DNA of 64,000 nucleotides from PGYT01 sp963675055 (lineage in GTDB: Bacteria; Bacteroidota; Ignavibacteria; Ignavibacteriales; Melioribacteraceae). The notes below the pieces were generated by a model, which had not been told where the DNA came from, searched no databases, and saw only the letters and a program-made list of their open reading frames with translations. A program made the position numbers and the translations under genes. Of this stretch, positions 60,302-64,000 are shown one piece after another. Numbering within the stretch: the first letter of the stretch is position 1; each line of letters begins with the position of its first letter. The DNA lies in assembly GCA_963675055.2 (NCBI GenBank), contig CAXXJE010000002.1:1364001-1428000 (forward strand), read 5' to 3'.

Positions 60302-61123
60302 ATGACTGAAAAAAACGAATACAAAGTATCACAAGTTTTTATCTATCCGGTTAAGTCACTCGGCGGGATATCTCTGCCGGAGGCGGAATTGACTGACCGC
60401 GGTTTTAAATACGATCGTCGATGGATGCTGATTGACAGGGAAGGACAGTTTCTTAGTCAGCGGCGAGTTCCCGACATGGCGCTGCTGCAAGCCGAACTTG
60501 ATGATGAATATCTTTCTATAGTTCATAAACACAAGCCTGAACTAAATCTGCAAATTCCGCTGGCATTAATTAGTAATTCAAACAGTGGCTTAATAGATTC
60601 ATATATGTGGGACGAATCCATTGGTGTTGCTGAGTGCGGAGAGGACTTTAACGAATGGTTCAGCGATGTGCTTAAAACAAAGTGCAGACTTGTCTGTATG
60701 CCTGATAACTCAAACAGGCCGGTTGATGTACGGTTTGCAGGTAACAATGAGATTACCAGTTTATCCGACGGCTACCCGTTCCTGATAATTGGACAGGAAT
60801 CGCTTAACCTGCTTAACTCCAAACTGGACGAGCCGCTGCCGGTGAATAGGTTCAGACCGAATATCGTATTTGCGGGTGGGTTGCCCCATGATGAGGATGA
60901 GTTTGATAAGTTTGAAATTGGGGGAGTGTTATTTAAGCGTGTAAAACCGTGCGCAAGATGTACGGTCATAACTATTAATCAGAATACCGGGGAACGAAAG
61001 CAGGAGCCACTTAAAACTCTGGCAACTTACAGAAAAGTGAACAATAAGATTTTATTCGGACAGAATCTGCTGCATGAAGGGGACGGCGAAATCCGGGTCG
61101 GGGATAAGATTATACCTGTTTAA
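60302..61123 (+). CDS. MOSC domain protein
   Basis: A 273-residue protein with MOSC_N (about 5-120; IYPVKSLGGISLPEAELTDRGFKYDRRWMLID) and MOSC (about 125-270; INRFRPNIVFAGG-like VNRFRPNIVFAGGLPHDEDEF and the conserved Cys in KPCARCTVITIN). The family includes mARC/YcbX-type molybdenum-cofactor enzymes that reduce N-hydroxylated compounds, and sulfur carriers. The conserved Cys would ligate Mo. It ends the plus-strand run; molybdenum genes are not nearby. Confidence 0.9.
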   Translation: MTEKNEYKVSQVFIYPVKSLGGISLPEAELTDRGFKYDRRWMLIDREGQFLSQRRVPDMALLQAELDDEYLSIVHKHKPELNLQIPLALISNSNSGLIDSYMWDESIGVAECGEDFNEWFSDVLKTKCRLVCMPDNSNRPVDVRFAGNNEITSLSDGYPFLIIGQESLNLLNSKLDEPLPVNRFRPNIVFAGGLPHDEDEFDKFEIGGVLFKRVKPCARCTVITINQNTGERKQEPLKTLATYRKVNNKILFGQNLLHEGDGEIRVGDKIIPV

Positions 61124-61173
61124 AAACCAATAATTTCAATATCAAGCCGCCGTTTCAAAAGTGATTATTGTAA

Positions 61174-61203
61174 TCCCGATACAGACTTGAGTCTGTATCG
61201 GGA
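61174..61203. repeat. 13-bp inverted repeat
   Basis: Perfect inverted repeat TCCCGATACAGAC...GTCTGTATCGGGA with a 4-base loop (TTGA). It is too symmetric to be chance and has no T run, so it is not a standard terminator. The end TCCCGAT recurs as part of the palindrome at 61546-61566, so both may belong to one mobile palindrome family. Confidence 0.75.
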
Positions 61204-61225
61204 CCTTGATTTTACTCAAAGTTTT

Positions 61226-61263
61226 TTTAAGATTCTTACGTCGCTTCGCTCCTCAGAATGACA
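61226..61263 (-). repeat. TGTCATT-type dispersed repeat, partial copy
   Basis: On the minus strand it reads TGTCATTCTGAGGAGCGAAG then CGACGTAAGAATCTTAAA. It aligns over 37-38 bp with the 3'-side arm of the element inside the cyclophilin gene (61836-61872), with about three quarters identical. The inverted partner arm is missing here, so it looks like a half copy. Confidence 0.75.
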
Positions 61264-61533
61264 GTACAAGACTATTTGAGACAGTTCCTTTACTACCTTG
61301 CCAACAGGCTAAAGTAATTCTAAAACATTTCGATAATCTGTGCAACAGCCCAAGTGGGGTTGTGTCCATTAATTTCTCCCGGTTTTACCGGAGATTCCAA
61401 CAGACATTTTCTTAAATGAGAATTGTCTGGCATGCAATAGGCCGCTGTTGATTTAATTCTTCGGCGGCTGTTTTATTTTAAATATTCCGGGAAATTTCGG
61501 GGCATTTCCTTCCCAAATTCAGCAATAGTGTTG

Positions 61534-61580
61534 TTTCATTAATCATCCCGATAGTTAACATCGGGACTATCAATGAAATG
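61534..61580. repeat. Nested palindrome
   Basis: Outer arms TTTCATT/AATGAAA enclose inner arms TCCCGAT/ATCGGGA, separated by AGTTAAC. The whole 47 bp is an imperfect palindrome, 10 bp downstream of the cyclophilin stop. It could act as a processing or transcription end signal for that gene, but no T run follows on either strand. Confidence 0.6.
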
Positions 61581-61589
61581 CCAAGTCTG

Positions 61590-63131
61590 TCATTTCAATA
61601 ATAGCATTTTTTGTGTTAGAGATTTATCACCGTATCGTAGTGTGTAGAAATAAATGCCCGAAGACAATCCCGATGCGTCAAACGCCACTTCATATACTCC
61701 CGGTGCTTGTTGTTCATTCACAAGCGTGGCGACCGTGTGTCCGAGAACATCGTAAACTTCAATTTTTACAGTAGTATTGTCATTCCGAACACCGGATTCA
61801 CCGGTGGAGTGTGCCTGTGCGGCAGGCAGGGAATCTTTAAGATTTCTCGTCGATGAACTCCTCGAAATGACAGTCTCTGTGGGAATTGTGTATTTAATTG
61901 TGGTTGCCGGATTAAACGGATTCGGGTAATTCTGCTTTAATGAGAACTCTGTTGGAATTTCTTCCGTCCCGCTAATACCGGTTGTGACTGCCGTTGTGAA
62001 ATTCCATACTTCCGATTTAGGTCCATCATACAATTCAGCATTAGCCCTGACACGCCAATAGTATTTTTTACCTTCTTCAAGTCCGGATGCCAAACTTGTC
62101 GTATCGATTAATCCATCAGCATTATAAATCATGGAAGAACCGGAAAATGTCGGTCTGGTGGCAATCTGGAATGAATAATTCACAGCACCTTCAACCGGGT
62201 GCCAGACGAACCCGGTTTCGAGAGAAGTACTGTCGGAGTTATTCAGAGGGTATTCGAGTTCAGGCGAGTCAATAGAGGTTATGAAAGTACGGGATTCGGA
62301 AAACTCACTTTTATACCCGCCGTTGTTGGCTCTGACGCGCCAGTAATAAGTTACTAACCCTGATTCGAATCCGGACATATTAATATAGTTCGAGCCGGTG
62401 CTGTCAGAATGAGTGATGTTGTTGAAGTTTGGATCGTCGGATATCTGTATATCATACAGGATAGCCCCTTCTGCTTCTTCCCATCCCAGCTTTAGACTAT
62501 TCAACACTGCATCGGTGCCGTTGTCGGGTCCTGTTATTACCGGTACAGTCGGGATGTCATTGTTTATATCAAGCCCTGTAACGAACATTTCAATCTTTTC
62601 AAGAGGATTGTCGTTCTCATCTCGCGGAACTGCTACAATCGAATCGGCAACATCCATTCCTTCAACAACCTGTCCGTAACAGGTATAATCCGGAGTTAAA
62701 AAAGTATTATCAACAATGTTAATATAGAATTGTGAGTTAGCGCTGTTTATATCGGTATCCCGCGCGGCACCAATAGTGCCCCGTCTTTGGAAAACACGCG
62801 AAAACTCGGCAGGTATATTTTGCTGGGAAGGATCACCTTCACCCCATGTGTCGGGATCGCCGTGACGTGAGTTCGGATCGCCTCCCTGTATTACAAAATC
62901 AGGTACAACGCGGTGAAATGCTGTTGAATCGTAAAAGCTTATGTTCACAAGGCTGTCGAAATAAGCCGAGTGCAGAGGAGCAACCAGCGGGAATAACTCG
63001 ATTTTAATATAACCGTAAGTAGTGTCGGCACGCCTGGTTTCAATCAGGTACTGCGGTTTACCGGTTTGGGCTTTTAACATGTTGGTAAGTATTATACAAA
63101 TCAACAGGGAAATTGATAGTAACTTTTTCAT
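61590..63131 (-). CDS. Secreted cyclophilin-type peptidyl-prolyl isomerase with Fn3-like and T9SS sorting domains
   Basis: A 513-residue protein. Signal peptide about 1-21 (ending NMLKAQ). A cyclophilin domain (about 27-195) has FHRVVPDFVIQGGDPNS, GEGDPSQQNIPAEF, NSANSQFYIN and YGQVVEGMDV, so proline isomerase activity is likely. Two Fn3-like beta domains follow (about 195-380). The end is a type A sorting domain: FSLKQNYPNPFNPATTIKYT, then about 32 foreign residues (SRSSSTRNLKDSLPAAQAHS and neighbours) from a palindromic element, then VKIEVYDVLGHTVATLVNEQ and GIYFYTLRYGD. Frame is kept. Confidence 0.9.
   Translation of the reverse strand: MKKLLSISLLICIILTNMLKAQTGKPQYLIETRRADTTYGYIKIELFPLVAPLHSAYFDSLVNISFYDSTAFHRVVPDFVIQGGDPNSRHGDPDTWGEGDPSQQNIPAEFSRVFQRRGTIGAARDTDINSANSQFYINIVDNTFLTPDYTCYGQVVEGMDVADSIVAVPRDENDNPLEKIEMFVTGLDINNDIPTVPVITGPDNGTDAVLNSLKLGWEEAEGAILYDIQISDDPNFNNITHSDSTGSNYINMSGFESGLVTYYWRVRANNGGYKSEFSESRTFITSIDSPELEYPLNNSDSTSLETGFVWHPVEGAVNYSFQIATRPTFSGSSMIYNADGLIDTTSLASGLEEGKKYYWRVRANAELYDGPKSEVWNFTTAVTTGISGTEEIPTEFSLKQNYPNPFNPATTIKYTIPTETVISRSSSTRNLKDSLPAAQAHSTGESGVRNDNTTVKIEVYDVLGHTVATLVNEQQAPGVYEVAFDASGLSSGIYFYTLRYGDKSLTQKMLLLK
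61778..61872 (-). repeat. Translated palindromic element within the cyclophilin gene
   Basis: About 95 bp with inverted ends, TGTCATTTCGA and TCGGAATGACA (minus strand). Inner symmetric parts are ACCGG/CCGGT and GCCTG/CAGGC. The minus-strand 5' arm matches the repeat at 61226-61263. It lies inside the sorting domain, between the TIPT strand and VKIEVYDVLG, where homologous tails have only a short loop, and adds about 32 residues without breaking the frame. Confidence 0.8.
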
Positions 63132-63538
63132 ATTCTGTAAGTGTTTGTTATGGAGTTGGTATCAACTTAGTAAAATTTCCGGGTAAACTGAAACGGGAAG
63201 AATAGAAATAATATGGCCGGTATTTATACGGCTGTGATACAAAGAAAAACAAACAAGTAAACGGTTATAGTGAAAAAAACTATAAGGAAGAGCGGATTAA
63301 AGCGTAATTCTATTTGTTGATTTAATTACTTAAATATCAAACCAAGTATATTTTTAAATTTTTGATGCATTATACACGTAACAACCCGTTAACAAATTAT
63401 TAAATATCATTATTCCGTTTTAAATAATGGACGAGAATTCGTAATATCGTATACTAAGCGGTTGCAAAGTAAAGCAGATATAATGAATGACCTCAAGAAT
63501 ACATTCGTATCAGTGCCAGTATAATACTCGGAAAGGTG
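63132..63538. other. Divergent intergenic region
   Basis: About 407 AT-rich bases between the cyclophilin gene (minus) and the sensor gene (plus), so it must carry both promoters. A hairpin TTATAGT-GAAAAAA-ACTATAA is at 63265-63285. No RNA gene, leader peptide or repeat copy was recognised. GGAAAGGTG directly before the ATG at 63539 is the ribosome-binding site of the sensor gene. Confidence 0.5.
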
Positions 63539-64000
63539 ATGAATAAACTATTACTGAAGTTCCAAAGCCTCAAGTCTAAAATTAAACTTAATATTTTTAT
63601 TATCATACTTGTCGTGCTTACTGTATTTTCAGGTATCCCGATATTCACTTTAATGAATCAGTCCTTTGCCAACCTCGATCACTCCAGGGAGATTTCAAAA
63701 TCGGCTATTGAGATAACGGTTAAGGAGCAGACCGAAGAGTTGTACAAATCGAATGCAAAGTATCTTGCTAAACGCATTTCGGACTTTATTGAATCATGTA
63801 AAATGGACCTTCTCGATGTTAGTTCTCTGCCGCATAGTCCTGAGTACTATATTAAATTCGCCGAAAACAATTCTAGGTGGGTAAACGCTTTCAATGATAA
63901 CAAACCCATGTATAAAGAGATAGCGCTGATTGATAAAACGGGACAGGAAATCATCAAGGTAGCGAACAACAAACTGGTTGAGAAGAGATTTTTGAAAAAT
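63539..64000 (+). CDS. Membrane sensor protein, N-terminal part (window-edge partial)
   Basis: The frame is open from ATG 63539 (GGAAAGGTG just upstream) to the window end: 154 residues. A basic start is followed by a membrane segment (about 18-38, NIFIIILVVLTVFSGIPIF) and then the start of an extracytoplasmic sensor of Cache type (QTEELYKSNAKYLAKRISDF; YKEIALIDKTGQEIIKV). Such N-termini precede histidine kinases, PP2C-type phosphatases, cyclases or chemoreceptors; the output part lies beyond the window, so the class is open. Confidence 0.8.
   Translation, partial: MNKLLLKFQSLKSKIKLNIFIIILVVLTVFSGIPIFTLMNQSFANLDHSREISKSAIEITVKEQTEELYKSNAKYLAKRISDFIESCKMDLLDVSSLPHSPEYYIKFAENNSRWVNAFNDNKPMYKEIALIDKTGQEIIKVANNKLVEKRFLKN

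Larger units (their letters stand above)
61124..61589. other. Palindrome-rich gene-free region
   Basis: About 466 bp with no credible gene. It contains five hairpins and one part of a dispersed repeat: TCCCGATACAGAC/GTCTGTATCGGGA at 61174-61203; a TGTCATT-type repeat arm at 61226-61263; TCTCCCGGT/ACCGGAGA at 61375-61394; CAGACA/TGTCTG at 61401-61429; GCCGC/GCGGC followed by TTTTATTTT at 61441-61480, a possible weak terminator; and TTTCATT...AATGAAA with inner CCCGAT/ATCGGG at 61534-61580. Confidence 0.65.

Noticed and set aside
1..64000. tRNA, rRNA, prophage or intact insertion-sequence genes
   Set aside because: None was recognised by eye; no transposase, integrase or cloverleaf was found, although a tRNA scan could not be run.

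Overview
The window looks like a chromosomal segment from a member of the Ignavibacteria / Chlorobi-Bacteroidota group. Evidence: secreted proteins end in Por/T9SS-type or FlgD-like tails (for example the YPNPFNPATTIKYTIP motif), there are DUF4097 beta-repeat proteins, HELHH secreted metalloproteases, a YpdA-type (bacillithiol-linked) flavoprotein, a MetZ-type sulfhydrylase and a CoaX-type pantothenate kinase. No rRNA, tRNA, CRISPR array, prophage or intact insertion sequence was recognised. Coding density is high and most genes lie in short same-strand runs with 1-17 bp overlaps or gaps. This assignment rests on reading the sequence, not on a database search. || Layout. 1-5.8 kb: a signalling island with the tail of a histidine kinase, two paralogous HDOD proteins pointing right, and between them two hybrid PAS/kinase/receiver proteins pointing left. 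5.8-10.5 kb: a pantothenate-to-CoA operon on the minus strand (DUF2520 protein, panB, panC, coaBC, coaX, panD). 10.8-14.3 kb: a sulfur operon (metZ, osmC-like, two YeeE/YedE half-transporters and a secreted protein of unknown function) preceded by what reads as a complete ribosome-mediated attenuator with leader peptide MCCMMINCT. 14.4-17.9 kb: a FucI-fold protein, TrkH and a HAMP sensor. 18-25.9 kb: GH2 glycosidase, CcmB/CcmA, two tandem secreted metalloproteases, a thioesterase and BamD. 26.2-36 kb, mostly plus strand: M19 dipeptidase, an ECF sigma / HEAT anti-sigma / two DUF4097 module, NDH-2, Nudix, DUF1232, YpdA, a small membrane protein and HU. 36-48.5 kb: TonB-dependent receptor, DinB-fold protein, TrmH methyltransferase, long coiled coil, DUF454, RfbA, second TrkH with TrkA, DUF72, and a RelE/Phd toxin-antitoxin pair. 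48.6-54 kb: one giant lamin-tail/CARDB surface protein. 54-61 kb: TrhO, YciI, SpoIID, BatA-like, HflX, MOSC. 61-64 kb: a palindrome-rich gap, a secreted cyclophilin containing a translated palindromic repeat, and the start of a sensor protein cut by the window end. || How the genes fit together. The pan/coa genes cover nearly all of pantothenate and CoA synthesis, except for a recognised ketopantoate reductase, a role the DUF2520 protein might fill. The metZ-osmC-yeeE-yeeE unit links sulfur import to methionine/cysteine synthesis, and its leader would sense Met and Cys charging directly. The ECF sigma, its membrane-bound anti-sigma and two exported GGD-repeat proteins form a compact envelope-response module. 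The strongest observations are the metZ attenuator, the in-frame palindromic element inside the cyclophilin's sorting domain, the DUF2520 gene lacking a standard start codon, and the sigma/HEAT/DUF4097 module.
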